64,000 nt of DNA. Origin: Galeopsis tetrahit. Its lineage: Eukaryota; Streptophyta; Magnoliopsida; Lamiales; Lamiaceae. The position numbers and the translations under genes are program-made. The stretch covers positions 21,170,001-21,234,000 of the forward strand of contig OY776120.1 of the NCBI GenBank assembly GCA_963675135.1, given 5' to 3'. This document shows positions 31,655 to 45,459 of the stretch, one piece after another. Below the pieces are notes generated by a model. The model worked only from the letters and a program-made list of their open reading frames with translations. It did no database searches and had not been told where the DNA came from. Numbering within the stretch: the first letter of the stretch is position 1; every line of letters starts with the position of its first letter.

Positions 31655-32602
31655 TGTTGGTCCTGAAAGGAGTATATAACAAGTGTATGGGGGGGGGGGG
31701 GAATACACTTGTAAGCAATTTATTTTCAAACTTTGATCAAACCAGAGTTCAGCAAGGTTGTCCTAGACAACTGTGCTGATATGATTAACTCTTCTAAGAT
31801 AATCAAACTACTAAGTACTATTGAGTACTTAGTTGAATGACTATCTAGGGGAGTTATATGTGCGGAATTAGTGGCTGGCCCTTTAGTTTAAACTCCTTTT
31901 GTATTCTGAAATCACTTTTCACAATGTCTGACTTCAAGATTCACTTGGTCAAACATGGACATCTCTTCTTATCAACATTCCTGAGATAAGGACAAGTTTC
32001 CTTATCATTTGGACAACTCTACTTATCAGTTTCAGCAGAGTTCATTCATCAACAGTGTTGGCTCTTTAGCTCTTCAAATGATTTGTCTCTTCCTCCATCC
32101 ATGACTTCTTAGAATAGTTCTTTGAATGTATATATCTTGGAATGGTGGACTTGACCTCTTCAGCATAGTTGTCTTGAAAGATATATTCTGGTTCAAGTGT
32201 ACTGAGAGAACTCTTCTGAAGCATTTAACTTGGACAATTCTTCTGAGCTTTGTGATGCAGTAGATTGGTGCTTTGATGATGCATCTTAACTCATGTTGGC
32301 ATTTACTAAGTTGTCTTCAGACTGATTCCTTATGAACAACATACTTGTCCTTCAGTAGACTTGAGGTCATTTCACAAACTGAGCCTTGAGGGGACTTGAT
32401 CTTAATTAACTTGTAAGCATGTGTTCCCCCTCAACTATTGCATCAATTCTTCTAAGAGTTGCCTAACACATCAGCTTCTCTACTTGTCTTAGTCTACATG
32501 TTCCAACAGTCCTGAAACATGTTTATTCAATTTTGACTTATCTACTTGGCATATCTCAGGGGGTTTTGGTATACTTCATTAAAACTCATTTTATTCCCAA
32601 CA
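31655..32602 (-). repeat. 3' LTR with 0.8-kb internal deletion (copy A)
   Basis: 948 bp against 1,745 bp for copy B (49545-51289). The gap falls after CACTT at 31917; in copy B it lies between two CACTT words (49801 and 50600). The lost part includes the TATA box seen at 50441-50448 in copy B. Confidence 0.9.
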
Positions 32603-32618
32603 ATTTCCCCCTTTTTTA

Positions 32619-33114
32619 TGATGCCAAAACCTATAAAATCTATGCAAAGGTGACTTGACTACACTTATTACATTCTACCACAGTGAAGATGACTGAGGTC
32701 CAGTTCCCTGAAAGAAAAATGTGTTAGTGTATTTTCTGTTTTCATTTGCATATAGGTTTATAAGTCAGACAAGTTGTAGCTTGGTAATGTTTGAATCAAA
32801 ATGTGTTCAACTATCATTCAAATAAGAGATCATTACAAGCATGTTGATAGTTGAACAAACATATCAGAGCATGAACATTACATCAGAGCATAAAACTTCT
32901 AAATTACAAATTCAGAGTAATAAACTATCTATTGATTTGAGCAATATTAGATGAGATAGTCTATTAGAGCATTGATCCTAAAGTATCAGAGCAAATAATC
33001 ATCAGTAAAGCACATCAGCAGTCTTGATCAATTTCAGCATAGATGACCAATTTCAGTAAATAATCAGTCATATCATTCAGAACAGCATATAGGGGTCAAG
33101 AGGACTTAGCCAAT
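32619..33114 (-). other. Element 3' untranslated stretch (copy A)
   Basis: AT-rich sequence between the polypurine tract and the post-pol ORF end; many ATCAGAGCA words, no ORF. Confidence 0.5.
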
Positions 33115-36100
33115 TCAGAGATCATCTTCAAGAGGAGGCACCATCCCATATTGTTCCCACACCCTTTTCTTAAGCTCCATGGCCTCTTGGTTTGTGCCCT
33201 TTGGTCCAAGCACCATTCTGTTCAATTTCAGGATTTCAAAGAACTCCTAAAGGATTTTGTTCTGATCAATCCATCCTTCCAGCTTTGGAGGCATGTATAT
33301 AATTTGCTTTTGTGCAGTGAGTTCAAATCTTGCAATGTCAGCAGCTGCAAGCAATTTCTGATATAGCTCTCTGTGATATTCTATCATGAACTCAGCAAAA
33401 GTGGAGTTAGCATCTCTTCCATTCCATCTATCAATGACATAATAGTCATAGACAAACTCCCTTTTGGCCTCTTCCCATGAGTCATTCAGCTGTATAGGCA
33501 CCCATTTATCCAAGTGAGGATATTTGGTGTCCATGGGAATCAGTAGTTGTGGCTTTAGTTTGCTGTAGGTTGCTCTCCTTCTTCTTGGCTTTTAGAAATC
33601 AGCTCTTCTTTTGTCCCTTGCTCTATTGGCTTCCTCCATCAAATCCATTCTTTCTTGGACCCTCATCATGGCCAGCTTTTGTTGTGTTTCAGGGTCTTTG
33701 CCATACCCTTCTTGAAACAACTTTGATGGATCATTCAGTATCACAACTTTCTTCTTCTTTGGTCCAGGTCCAAAGCCTTCATCATACAATTCTTCAATAT
33801 TTTCAGCAGCTTTGGCACCTTCAGTAGACTTAGTCTCAGCAGACTTATCTGTTTCAGAAGACTTTGCCTTTTCAGCAATCTTGGTCATTTCAACAGATTT
33901 GACCTTTTCAGCAGCCTTAGGCTTCTCAGCAGTCTTGCTCTTCTTGGAGGTATGCTCTTCTTCCTCAATTCTGAATGCAAGAGGATGTTCTAGGCTATTG
34001 GGAAAGTCAGTGAATGTCTCAGCCTTTCTTTTGTTCCCCTTGGCCTTCTTGATTTGGCCTCTAGTTTGGACACCTTCAGCATTTTTGTCCAAACCAGATC
34101 CTTCTCCTCCTGGCCTCTGCTGAAGCCTAGCTCTCTCTTCTTGTGCTGATGCCATAGAAGCCTTCATTGCTATGGCTAACTGCTCTTCTTCATCTAGATC
34201 TTCTATGTTCAGAACTGCTTGCTCTTTGCCCTTATCTTCAGCAGCCTTTTCCTTGCCCTTCTCTGAACCACCAATTATCAAGGCACCTTTGGCCCTTGCT
34301 CTTTCTCTTTCCCCCTTTTTGGCAGCATCAAAGCATTGAGGCTTGAGCTCACTCATGGTTGTTGCCATCAAGGATTGGGCTAGGTTCAGAGATTTCATCT
34401 CTTCAAGCAGATATACATTCTCATCATGTATACTCTGCATTCTATCACTGCTCAAGCTAAGGAAGGCTAGAACAGGCTTCATCTTTTGTTCAACAACTGC
34501 TTCCATAGTTACTTTCAGAGATGCATCAAATTGGGCTTGGAGGAACTCAGTAAGATTGGCCACTACACTTTCAGCAATGTTGGCCATCACCTCTTGGGAA
34601 AATTTTTCTGAGGCAGCTTTCACCATGGCTAGCCTTAACTCTTCTGCTCTTTTCTTTTGTAGAGCTGTCTTCTTCCCAAGGGCTTGCTTGACAGTTAGTC
34701 TGAGAGCTTTGACATTGGCATTGTGATTATCTCTGAGCAGTTTCTGTTCCTTCTTGACCTCTTCTTAGATAGACTCCATGGTGGCTTTGGCCTTTTGAAC
34801 TTCATTAGAAATGGTTTGAAGACCAGATTCCACTCCACTTATCCTTGCTTCCAATGTAGGTAGCACTACATCTTCAGAGCCAGTCAATCTCATCTCCACA
34901 GATGCCAGAGTTCTACCTTGCTCATCCAATGCACCAGAAGTTTCAGCATGAGCAGATTGGACTTGATGAGCCAAGGAGTCCAATTTTGCTGATTGCACTC
35001 CAAGCAAGGCCTGTGCTGATCCAGAATCCACTTGGATGGGTGCATCTGTTAAGAATTCATCTGCAAAGATTTGGTCAAGAGAAATACCTGCAATGTCAGA
35101 CAAATCAAATGGGTTAGTGATGACTACCTCTGTTAAGAATTCATCAGCAAAGATTTGGTCAAGAGAAATACCTCCATAAATAATGTTCTCACTCAAGGAA
35201 TCAGACCTCCTTTCATCAAGGGATTCTTGAAGTTCAGATTTGACTTCAAGAATAACCTGTCCTTCCTCACTTATTCCACCCTCATATGGTGGTACACTCA
35301 CTATCTTAGTGATGACTACCTCTCTATCATCCAAAACTCCCTCTGGTTTTTCAATTCTACTTTCCTTTTCAACCTCTTCTCCTAAACCTACAGCACTTCC
35401 ACCCTCAACAGGGTTCAAAAGTGGCAGTTGTTGGGAGATCACAGTGCTTTTCTCAACAGCCACTGTGTCATCCTGAATGATTAATGGCTGATCAGTGTCC
35501 AACTCTTCTGACACTGAATAGGCCTTAACCAAACCAGCTTCTATTATAGGAGCCTCCACATCTGTAAGCTGTGCCTTGGGTTCAGAAGAACCTTCATTGG
35601 CAGATGTGTCCTTGGCTGTGTCACCAACTTTGGTCAACACCTCTGAGGAGACAGAGCCTTTCCTATGATAAGTAACAAGAGGTTCTGAGAACCTGCTGGA
35701 TTCAGAAGGTTTGGGTTGGGAAGGTTCAGGGAGGTTGGTCTGGGAGGGTTCAGAAGGGTTGTCTTGAGGAGGGTTAGAGGGGTTTGATGGATCATCTTTG
35801 ACATCATCACTTGAGCTGCTATCAGGGTGCTTGATCCCTTTAGCAAGCCTCTCTTTCTCCTCTTCAATCTTTTCAGCAACCAACTTGGCAAACACTTCCT
35901 CATCAGTGAGGAATCTTATTTTGTTTACTCCAGTAAAATGGAGTAATCTGCCCTCTTCAATTTGCCACCAGTTGGCACCTTTGTCATGAATGACCTGTGC
36001 AATTTCTATGATGGATTTATCTTTTACTTCTACCAGCATCCTCAGATCATGGAATGTAGCTTGAAGTCTTGGAAACTCTGCAAGCTGAGGATATAAGCTG

Positions 36101-37863
36101 TCCATAGTAGCCCTTGCTCCACCTCTGAGCATACTTTCATAAGTATACTCCTCCTCATTCTCATTTGATTGAGAACTTTGGGCTATAGGGGAGTTGGCTC
36201 TTGTTTCAGGAATTGCAGCTTCAGGTAGGTTTAGTTCAGGAGGGTTGGCTTCAGAAGGGTTGAGCTCAATAGAAGGTACTTCAGTTGCTTTTGGGAGCAA
36301 TGAATCTGAAGGGGCTTTATGAATGGGGGTTGGCTCATGAAGTGTTGTTTCTAAGAGTTTTGCATAGTTGAGCATAGATGAGTCAAGGGGAGACAGAAGT
36401 CTTGTCTCATCTACTACTAAATCTGCTAGCACATCAATTCCACTTCTTTGCACACTCCCTTCTGGAGAATATCTCTTTGTAAGATTGACATGGGTGATGG
36501 GTTGGTTGGAAGGAGTAACATGGGTTTCAGGGGACTTGGGTTCAGGATTTTGGGTTTCAGGGAGATTGGCTTCTAAGGGTAGTCCTTCAGGGACTTTGGA
36601 CTCTGGGGTTCCAGAACCAGAAGAGTTGGTTCTTGACTTGAATTTAGTCCTGCTTTCTGCCCTGCTCTCCCTTAGAGCTAATTGGAGAATTCTTTCCTCC
36701 TGAAGTTCCAACACCTTCTCAGTGGGCTTGGCTCTCCTCTTGCTTGCCCTACTGCTCCCACTTCCTTCCTATTTTTCCTTCTTAGGGACAACTTCCCTGG
36801 GCCTTTTATTCCCCTTTTCCTTCTGCCTTGTCTCATTGTATTTCAGCCTCAACTCTTCTGAGTGGTCAGCAGGCACATTCACTCCCTCTTCTGCCACTTC
36901 ATCAACTTCAACTGATGCTCCTAAGGCTTCTTCTGATAGAACTTGAGACATCTTCTTGGTTTTGACAGCCCTGGCCTTTGTTCTTTTCTTCATTTTGGGC
37001 TTCTCCTCAACCTCTTCAGTAGGTTTGGCCATCAACATCCTCCTTTGCTCAGTTTTCTTACTTAGTTTCCTGAACAGCACTTTCTGGGCAGGGAGGGGCT
37101 TTGCAAAGGTTTGCATTTGAGAATAGTGGGAAAACTTTTCAATCAGTACGCTTGCCCTTGTGCAGTACTTCAATTTCCCTTCCAACACAACCTTGTTGTG
37201 AGCTTTCACTTTGAACTTGGCTTTTTCCTTCATCATCTCAGACAAGATGAAGGTCCTCCAATCAAACTTGATGCCCTTATCACTGGCATCAATTACTGCA
37301 GCCATAACTCTGATCCTTGGAAAGCTTACTTGCTCAAGACTTCCAGTGTTGCTTAACAAATTCTTTGTAATTACCTCAAAAAGATTTAGAAATTTTTTCT
37401 TGATGGTTCTCTTGTGTTGTGTAGATGAGATTGGTCCTGGAACAAGGAGCCAATCTTGTGCAATTTCTTCCTCATGGCCATTGCCATAGAATTCTGGATT
37501 CCTCCCTTTAGAGGGCAATCCAAAGGCAGCATCTACATCCTCCTCAGAGAATTTCATTCCGTGGAATCATTCTTCCTCTTCTCCTTCTACCCTGTAAGAT
37601 AGTCTTGTGGTGACCTCACCATCTTCTGGCTTTCCTTTCCACTTCAAGAAGGCAAAGAACTCAGCCATATATGTTTCTAAGCAAGAATCTGGTTTCTCTT
37701 GCATGAATTTCTGGAGTCCTGCTCTTCTCAGCCATCTCAAGGTTGGAGTGATTTCTGGATCTTCACTCCCAAAGGATAGGATGGGCTCAAAAATCAAATT
37801 GTTTTTGTGGCTAAGGTAGCCAAAATCAAGGTCTAACTCCTTGTTTGTGAAGCCAACAATCAT
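33115..37863 (-). pseudogene. Sirevirus post-pol ORF, minus-strand subfamily (copy A)
   Basis: Homologous over its length to the plus-strand ORF 12464-17182: LRWLRRAGLQKFMQEKPDSC, DVDAAFGLPS, IRVMAAVIDASDKGIKFDW, YTYESML, SVEMRLTGSED, DPSKLFQEGYGKDPETQQKLA and WVPIQLNDSWEEAKREFVYDYYVI appear in order. I chose ATG 37863 by alignment with the plus-strand start; an in-frame ATG exists upstream (38025). In-frame stops shared with copy B are TAA 34765, TAA 33592 and TAG 33247; TGA 37567 and TAG 36769 occur only here. A 28-residue unit (GISLDQIFADEFLT...) is duplicated in tandem near 35045-35172. About 1,583 codons. No membrane segment seen; function unknown. Confidence 0.85.
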
Positions 37864-38564
37864 TTCTGTTCTAACTTTAGGACCATTGAAGAACAGTGAA
37901 GAATTTTGAGAATTTTGAGAGAGTAAGAAAGCTAGGGTTTCAAGAGAGTTTGAATGCGTGGGGAAGAATGAGGTGTTGTATGGCTTCTTAAGACTTGTGA
38001 ATATTCCAAAAGGAATGTATGTCAATGAGTAGGTGAGTCTTAAGGCAATTCAACGGTTTGCAAATGAGGAAATCCAATTTGGACGGCCAAGATCAATTTC
38101 AGGGGAGTTGGCCAGTTTTGATCCAATGGTCAATAACCAATAAAACAGTGAAAAACTGTTTTATTCAAAAACGTGGGAGGAGTTTTATTGTTGTTTAAAG
38201 TTGGGGGGTTTTCAAGGTAGATCATGTCTCAAATTGTTTAATGCAAATAAGAGGTAAATCTTGGCATTTAATGCATTGAAAGCGACTTTTTGGGTAGGGG
38301 ACAAATTGAATCCTTGAAAAGGTGATATCTTTAAAAGGAATGAGACAGTTATTGAAGTAGGCAATGATTACCCAAAATAGGTGCTTATCAAACCTAGATT
38401 TGGTTTGATAGCCAAGACAACGTATCTGACCCTACATGGACAAGTGTCTTGAAGAGATGTGGACAACTGTCCTGAATTTTAATGGACAAGTGTCCTGAAT
38501 ATTTAGAGGTCATCTCTTCTGAATTTCAGTAGACTTGACCAAGTCTGCTGAACTTTGAATTTAG
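37864..38564 (-). other. 5' flank of the post-pol ORF (copy A)
   Basis: Non-coding linker between the lost pol and the post-pol ORF, with repeated GGACAAGTGTC/GACAACTGTCCTGAA words. It ends at the duplication junction, where ...GAATTTAG is followed by filler AGGT (38565-38568) and copy B. Confidence 0.6.
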
Positions 38565-38568
38565 AGGT

Positions 38569-39034
38569 CATTCATCCTCCTTGTCTATAAGTGAGCAAAA
38601 TCCAACTTAGCCGAAAGCCACTTCAGGCTACTTGTCTTCTATGCAAAGTCCTTTTAAAGTCACTTGAGTGTACTTGTCCATTTTGCAAACTCATCTCAAT
38701 GTCACTTCAACATACTTAACTTCATCATACTTGAACATTAATTCTGAGCCTTACTATATATGACTTGGTCTTCCTCTAGCATGACCATTTCACATATCCT
38801 TTGTGCATGCCACTTGTCCAAAAGTTCTTCTTACAATTTCTTCATGCATCTTGACTCTTCATCCAGTGTCAACTTGAATGAACTTCTCTTTTAGACTTGT
38901 CACCTTTATTCAGTCTTCTTGTCTTCAAGAGTCTTGACTTCATTACTCTTTGCATTTTAGATCACTTGTCATAGATTTTTAAAAATTTATCTTAAGTAAA
39001 ATAAAGTTCCCTAACATGAATGAACTTTTCTAAT
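38569..39034 (-). repeat. Relic Sirevirus-type LTR, partial (copy B)
   Basis: Same as 20708-21173; starts mid-LTR at the duplication junction. Confidence 0.55.
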
Positions 39035-39039
39035 CCTGA

Positions 39040-40987
39040 TGTTGGGATTTAGCCCAAGTTTGCTTTTGGCCATTGGGCCTTCACACAAGGGCCCAACTTA
39101 TTGTTGCCCTAGTTTTTGGCAGACCTGATGTAAACGTGAAATTGGAGAGTGAGAGAACAGTAAGGGTGAAGTGCTACCCATCTTAGTGTTTGGTTATCTC
39201 TGATACATCCCGATACAATCTGACACGAGTCTGAGTCCGTTCGTGTAATCCGAGAATGGAGTGGCGGCCGGCGGCACCGAAACCCAACAGTGGTATTAGA
39301 GCCTGGTTTCGCCGTCGGCTGCCTCGCCACCGTATCTCTCGCCGGAAATTATTTTCGCCGCCTCTTTGTGAGTGTCGTCGCTGCCCAGAATAAGATCGTG
39401 CCTCCACCTCCGCGTACATCGTCTCCGCTGGTGCAGCGCCGTCCAGATCGTGGCCGCCATCTTTGTGGGCCTACCACCGCCGTCGAAGCTCCTCTACGTG
39501 TAGCCTCCGCCGTCGTCGCTCTCTGCCTGTAGTAGTGCCGCCTCGTCGCACGTTCTGTCGTGCCGCATCTACTCGCGAACAGAAGTTGTCGCCGCCCGCC
39601 TGCTGGACTGAAGTCGCCGCTGGTAAGAACAAGTAAGTTTTTGCTTGTTTTTCCCTTTTTTTCTATTTTCCCTCTGTCATTTATTTTTGCAGTAGGGTAG
39701 TTGAATTATTGGAGGTGGGTTATTTGCATTTCTTTAGTTTCTACTAAGTAGTGCTTATCTGATCAAATTATTTTGGATTATGGGTTATGTGTCCACTAAT
39801 TATTCGATAGTGGTTTAGTTTGAGTTGCTTAAATGATTTTACCCCATAAATTTTAGGATATCTTTGTGAGTCCTGTCTCTTGGTGATTTCTTAGTTTATC
39901 ATAAATGTTATTGCTCCCGCTTGTTTTATGTGATATGTCCTTTGTGATTATATTTTTCTTTGTGCTTAATGTCTTTTTGTGTTTGCCTTTGTATGGTTTT
40001 CTTGTGCAATTTTTATTGATCGCTTTATGGTTAATCTCTTGATGCATGTAGTTTGCTTTCTCAGTGTCTTTGTGGTTTTTTTTTTCTTGGTGATTATGCC
40101 CCTTTGTGCTTTGTGTCTTCGTGTTGCTCTGTGATTTTCTTTGTGATTCATGAGTATATGATTGGCCAGTGGAAAGGTGGGGGAATTGTTGCATGAGTTC
40201 CGTGGGAATTATGAGTATATATATGTTTATATATATGTGTGTTATGCATGACTTCATACATTGTGGTTTCATGTTTTTTCCCTACCCCATATTCATTTAG
40301 TTGCATGTTTATTGAGCTTTGTGTCTTGATCTTTGTGTGGTTCTTCAATGCATTCTTCTCTTTGTGTGATTATGAATGATTGATCGCTTCTTTGTGTTTA
40401 GAGATTATTCCTCGTAAGGTGGAGTGATTTCTTCTTTGTGAGTTATGTATACTTATATGATATCATGTCTTTGTGTCTTTGTGTTTCTCTTTGTGAGTCT
40501 TTGTGAATGCTCCACGTGAGGTGGAGCATTGTCTTTGTGTGTTTTTCTTTGTGGACTAACTTTTACGTACGTGGACAAACTTGGTGTGTTTCTTTGTGCG
40601 TTGTCTTTTGCAGGTACGTGGAAGTGGGTTGGACGATGATGACACAATTGGTTGTGGATTGTAGTTGGGGATGGCCAAAAAGGTGGAGAATGTTGGGATT
40701 TAGCCCAAGTGTGGTTTTGGCCATTGGGCCTTCACACAAGGGCCCAACTTATTGTTGCCCTAGTTTTTGGCAGCCTTCCCATATATTGAGTCACCCTCTC
40801 CATTAACAATGACATGACACAAATGATGTAAACGTGAAATTGGAGAGTGAGAGAACAGTAAGGGTGAAGTGCTACCAATCCTAGTGTTTGGTTATCTCTG
40901 CTACATCCCGATACAATCTGACACGAATCTGAGCCCATTCATTTAACTCGAGAAGGGAGTGGCGGCCGGCGGCACCGAAACCCAACA
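39040..40987 (+). mobile_element. Non-coding 2-kb LTR element (copy B)
   Basis: LTRs 39040-39289 and 40691-40987 with TSD CCTGA (39035-39039, 40988-40992) and PBS-like TGGTATTAGAGC at 39291. The 5' LTR has lost about 45 bp that copy A and the 3' LTR keep. Otherwise as 21179-23171. Confidence 0.9.
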
Positions 40988-40992
40988 CCTGA

Positions 40993-41100
40993 AAATCTAT
41001 AATGGTAATTCATTGTACATAGAGTTTTTCTAGGGTTTTGGTATTTAATCAAAATAATTTTCTTTTATTAATATAAACCATATCCTAATAGGGCTGGACT
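40993..41100 (-). repeat. Relic LTR continuation (copy B)
   Basis: Same as 23177-23284: TAGGGTTTTGGTATTTAATC and an AT-rich run before the CACTA TSD. Confidence 0.4.
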
Positions 41101-44100
41101 GACCACTACAAAATATTGTCCAAAGGTGAGGGAAAAGGCAACGGAATCCCCCTCTATAATCTAAAAGGCAACGAAAAAGGCAACAAAATCCCCCCGTTGC
41201 CAATATGCTCGTTGCCATTTTAAAGGTGACAAAATTATTGTATCCGTCGCCTTTTTGCAACTACAGGCGGCCGTTGCCAATTAGCAACCACGTGTAATCC
41301 GTTGCCTTTTAGTGAGGGACCACATCCGTTGCCAATTGGCAATTGCTATAATCCGTCGCCTTTTTGCAACTACAGGCGGCCGTTGCCAATTAGCGAGCGC
41401 GTGTAATCCGTTTCCTTTTAGCGAGGGTCCACATCTGTTGCCAATTGGCAACTGCTATAATCCGTTGCCATTTCATTAGTTTTTAAAAAATTAGAACCTG
41501 GGTTTCGAACCCAGGTATCAAGGGCCACCAACACACACCTTTTTCGCGAGCAACAGAGGTCGATCCCGTGACCTCTCGGTCGTGAAGCATTATGGGCGCC
41601 CCCTATGTGCCGTTTAGGCTAAGAGCTTTAGTCGACATGTTGTGAATGAAATTAATATATGTACAATTTAATTTTAGTTTTAATTCTTTAATTCAATCCA
41701 TTTTAACTTTAATTGTTCATTATTAAATTGTCAAAGCATATCATATTTATTTCTAAATGAGAATTTACTAAATTATGTGTTTCAAATTAAATAATTTAAT
41801 TACGGTGATTAAAAACATCAATTCACTAGCTTATCCATTTAAATTTATTCTAATTAATCTTCAATTGACAATATTTATTAGTGTTCTAATCTTTAATTCA
41901 CAACAATATCATTACATACAACATTTAGTATAATTATTTGCACTTATCCATTTAAAAATATCAATTCACTTATCTATTTAAAACTATTTTCATCTTAATT
42001 AAAATCATTTTCAATTAAAATAACATTACAAACAACATTAATTATAATTATTAGCATGTTCACGTCAATTACAATAACATCACTTACATACAACATTGAG
42101 TATAATTATTTTCACTTATACATTTAAATTTATTCTAATCTTCAATTCACAACATTTAAATTCATTCTAATTTTCAATTCACAACAATATAATTACATAC
42201 AACATTGTGTATAATTATTTTCACTTATCCATTTAAAAATATCGATTCACTTATCCATTTAATTAAAACTATTTTCATCTTAATTAAAATCATTCTGAAG
42301 TTCATTTTCAATTAAAATAACATCACAAACAACATTAATTATAATCATTAGCATGTTCACGTCAATTAAAATAATATTACACACAACATTAAAATAAACA
42401 ATCCTCAACTTCAATTTAAAATAAACATAACAAATTAATATAAAATGTATCACTCCTCGTGTTATTATTCCTTGAAAGTGCACGGGGGCATGGACACATC
42501 TTTAATGTAATATGATCTATTCGGTGCATCTACAGTAGTAGTTTATTCTAGTAGCATAATTCAAAATTTTACAAGAGATATTTCCACATTAAGATTTATA
42601 TAGTATATGTTTCATTTATCATACATGAATATATTTAATTGACTATAATAATAATTTAAGTGCAACGAATTAATGTAAACATGTATATTTAAGTAATTCC
42701 AATGAATTGATGCATGGGTCTATGAATATAATAGTTAATTGTATACAATGAATTAATATTAATATACACGAATTAGTTACAACTTACAAACAATTGGTTG
42801 ATACATGAATATAATCAATTAAACATACATAAACTCATTTATTTTTAATACATATGCACTAAATTTTCCTGAATTTAAAAAGTCTCTTTTTTAATTAATA
42901 AAATATTAATTTATCGATAAATTAATACCTCTCTAAATTAATAAAATTTCAGGGTCCCAAGGTTATTAATTTATAGAGGTTTTATTGTACTTGTAAGTCG
43001 AGTATGATGTTTCATAGTAATACTATTGGGATAATCAGTTGAAATGAATATATTAAAATCCGAAAAATCTTGAATGAGAAATTAAAAATCACTACAAGAA
43101 AACAGTGTAATTCCATCAAAAAAATTCCAACGGAAAAATAAACTGTTGGAATTTTAAAAATTCCAACAGTTTTTCCAACGACCTAAACCACCGTCGGAAA
43201 AATCCAACAGAGATTCCAACACCTTTTAGAAACCATTGGAATTTATCGTTGGAAAAGGCGTTGGAATTTTTTTTTAAAAATATCCAACAAACTTTCCAAC
43301 GGCACCGACGGTTGGAATGGTTTTCCTAAATCGAATGATACGTTTATATCTAATTCCAACAAAATTTCCAACAACATGAGTATTGTTGGAATTTTAAATA
43401 ATTACTCCAGTGGAAATTCCATTGGTGCAAGACCATTGGAATGATTTTTCCTAATAAAATTATTTTTTTATATTTAATTCCAGCGAAATTTCCAACACGA
43501 TATTATTGTTGGAGTTTTTCTTTAATTATTCCATCGAAAATTCCATTGACACTCACCCGTTGGAATGATTTTCTAAATAAAATGGTATTTTAATATATAA
43601 TTCCAACAAAAATTCCAACGACATAAATATTGTTATATATTTTTTTTTAATTATTCCAATGAAAATTCCATTGGTGCTAGACCGTTGGAATGATTTTCCT
43701 AAATAAATTTATATTTTTATATCTAATTCCAACTAAATTTTCAACACAATATTATTGTTGGATTTTTTTAAAATTATTCCAATGCAAATTCCATTAGTGC
43801 TAGACTGTTGGAATAATTCTCATAATTTAGTGATAAAATTTAAAACATCATTAAATTATTTTAAAAAATTAAATAAATTTGAAAAATATATAACTTATTA
43901 TTAAATTCTAAAAAATTATATATTAATTAAAAATACAAAAAATATAAAAATCTAGAAAATTAAAAAAATTAAAAATATATACTAAAATCTGAAAATATAT
44001 ATGTGGTTACTCTCGTTGTCTTTTTAAAATAATAATTATATTTATAAAATTTTCTAAATTAGAATTTAATAAATTATAAATATATTTACTATTATTAAAT

Positions 44101-44711
44101 TCTAAATATTTATAAGATAGAGGCCTAGATCGAGATTTTTTAAATTTTGATTTGGAAAATTTTAAAGATATGATTTTATTCAATTTTTGGAAAGATATAT
44201 TTTTATTCATTCCTTTTTCATATATCTAAAATCACTCTCAAACCCTTCAACTCTATTGACGCCGCCTCCTCCTCCGTTCTCCTTTATCATATATTCAAGT
44301 AAATCTCAAACCCTTTTACTGTGATGTGATTCCTCATCGTGCAACAAGGTGAGTTGATCTTCTCTCTTTTATAGTTTTTTTCTATTTATTATTATTTTCA
44401 ATTTGGAGGAAACTGTCATATATATTTTTATGCGTGTGAGTATATATATATCTTTGTGAAAGTGTATAAGCTTGTGTTGTGTGTGCGTATATATATCTCT
44501 ATATGTGTGTGAGTGAATATATATACACACTAATACGCGTGTATAGTTGTGTACTTGTGTGAGTGTATATAAATACTGTGTGTTGCGTGACTGTACGTGT
44601 GAGTATATATATATATATAGTGCGTGAGTATATCTGTATATACATATATGTGTTTCAGTGTGTTGCGTGACAGTTGAGTATACATATATATCTATATTAT
44701 ATTAAGATATG

Positions 44712-44906
44712 CACTACAAGGAAAATTACTTTTAGTGACAGAAATCCTGTCATTATAACTTCTCTAACTAAAAACCTTTAATGACAGGAATTGACTTTTA
44801 GTGACAGATCCTGTCATTAATTCTCAATTTCCTGTCACTATAGACTTTTAGCTAGAGAATCAATAGTGAGAGGATTTTGTGACTAAAACCCAGTTTTCTT
44901 GTAGTG
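44712..44906. mobile_element. 195-bp CACTA-type MITE (copy B)
   Basis: As 26899-27093, with TSD ATG on both sides. Confidence 0.85.
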
Positions 44907-45331
44907 ATGGGTGATGTGTATATATATACTTATACATGTGTTGTGTGTGTTGTGAGTATATGTATATATACTTATGTGCGTGTGAGTATGCATATATACG
45001 TATTAGATTAGAAAAAGTTTTAACTTTTGATTGTATGTGAAAACATCATTTGCTTATGGAGTTGTTTGTATTTTAACTTAAACTTGTAATTTCAATGAAT
45101 AAATGAAACTTTCTAGTTTGTTTATTTATTATACAAATTATGTGACCTCCTAAATGAAATTTTCTAGTTTGTTTATTAATTATACAAATTATGTGACCTC
45201 CACAAAAAAAATATGTGTGCGTATGATTCTTTTTTTTCTTAAGATCTTTTTTACTACTATTGTACACAATCTTCTTCTGAAAATGAACAAAACTTCATTA
45301 AACGTTAATTATTATAGTGTATCTTTTTTAG

Positions 45332-45459
45332 GTGTGTCTTCTCGTGATGCTGAGAACATAGATAGTGATGATAATGAAAATGAGAAGGAAGAGGATGATC
45401 ATGCCATTAGTATTGAAGATGGTGATTATGATGATGAAGATGAAGATGTCGATTTCTAG
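45332..45459 (+). other. Acidic exon-like fragment (copy B)
   Basis: As 27519-27646; same acidic tail ending EDEDVDF. Confidence 0.3.

Larger units (their letters stand above)
20708..38564 (+). repeat. 18-kb direct tandem duplication, copy A
   Basis: Copy A runs from CATTCATCCTCCTTG at 20708 to ...CTTTGAATTTAG at 38564. The same sequence starts again at 38569 after the 4-bp filler AGGT. By eye, the copies are about 99% alike. Copy A is shorter mainly because of a 0.8-kb deletion in its copia LTR. It has a private 32-nt templated insertion at 23747-23778 and two private stops in the post-pol ORF. Confidence 0.93.
31655..38564 (-). mobile_element. Sirevirus-type element, 3' part only (copy A)
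   Basis: In minus orientation it contains the post-pol ORF, the polypurine tract (32604-32617) and the 3' LTR (31655-32602). Pol, gag and the 5' LTR are absent because the tandem-duplication junction at 38564/38569 replaces them. Confidence 0.9.

Noticed and set aside
33151..36946. Plus-strand ORFs over the minus-strand post-pol ORF
   Set aside because: Antisense shadows of a Ser/Pro/Glu-rich coding region; the minus strand has homology to the plus-strand element, these do not.
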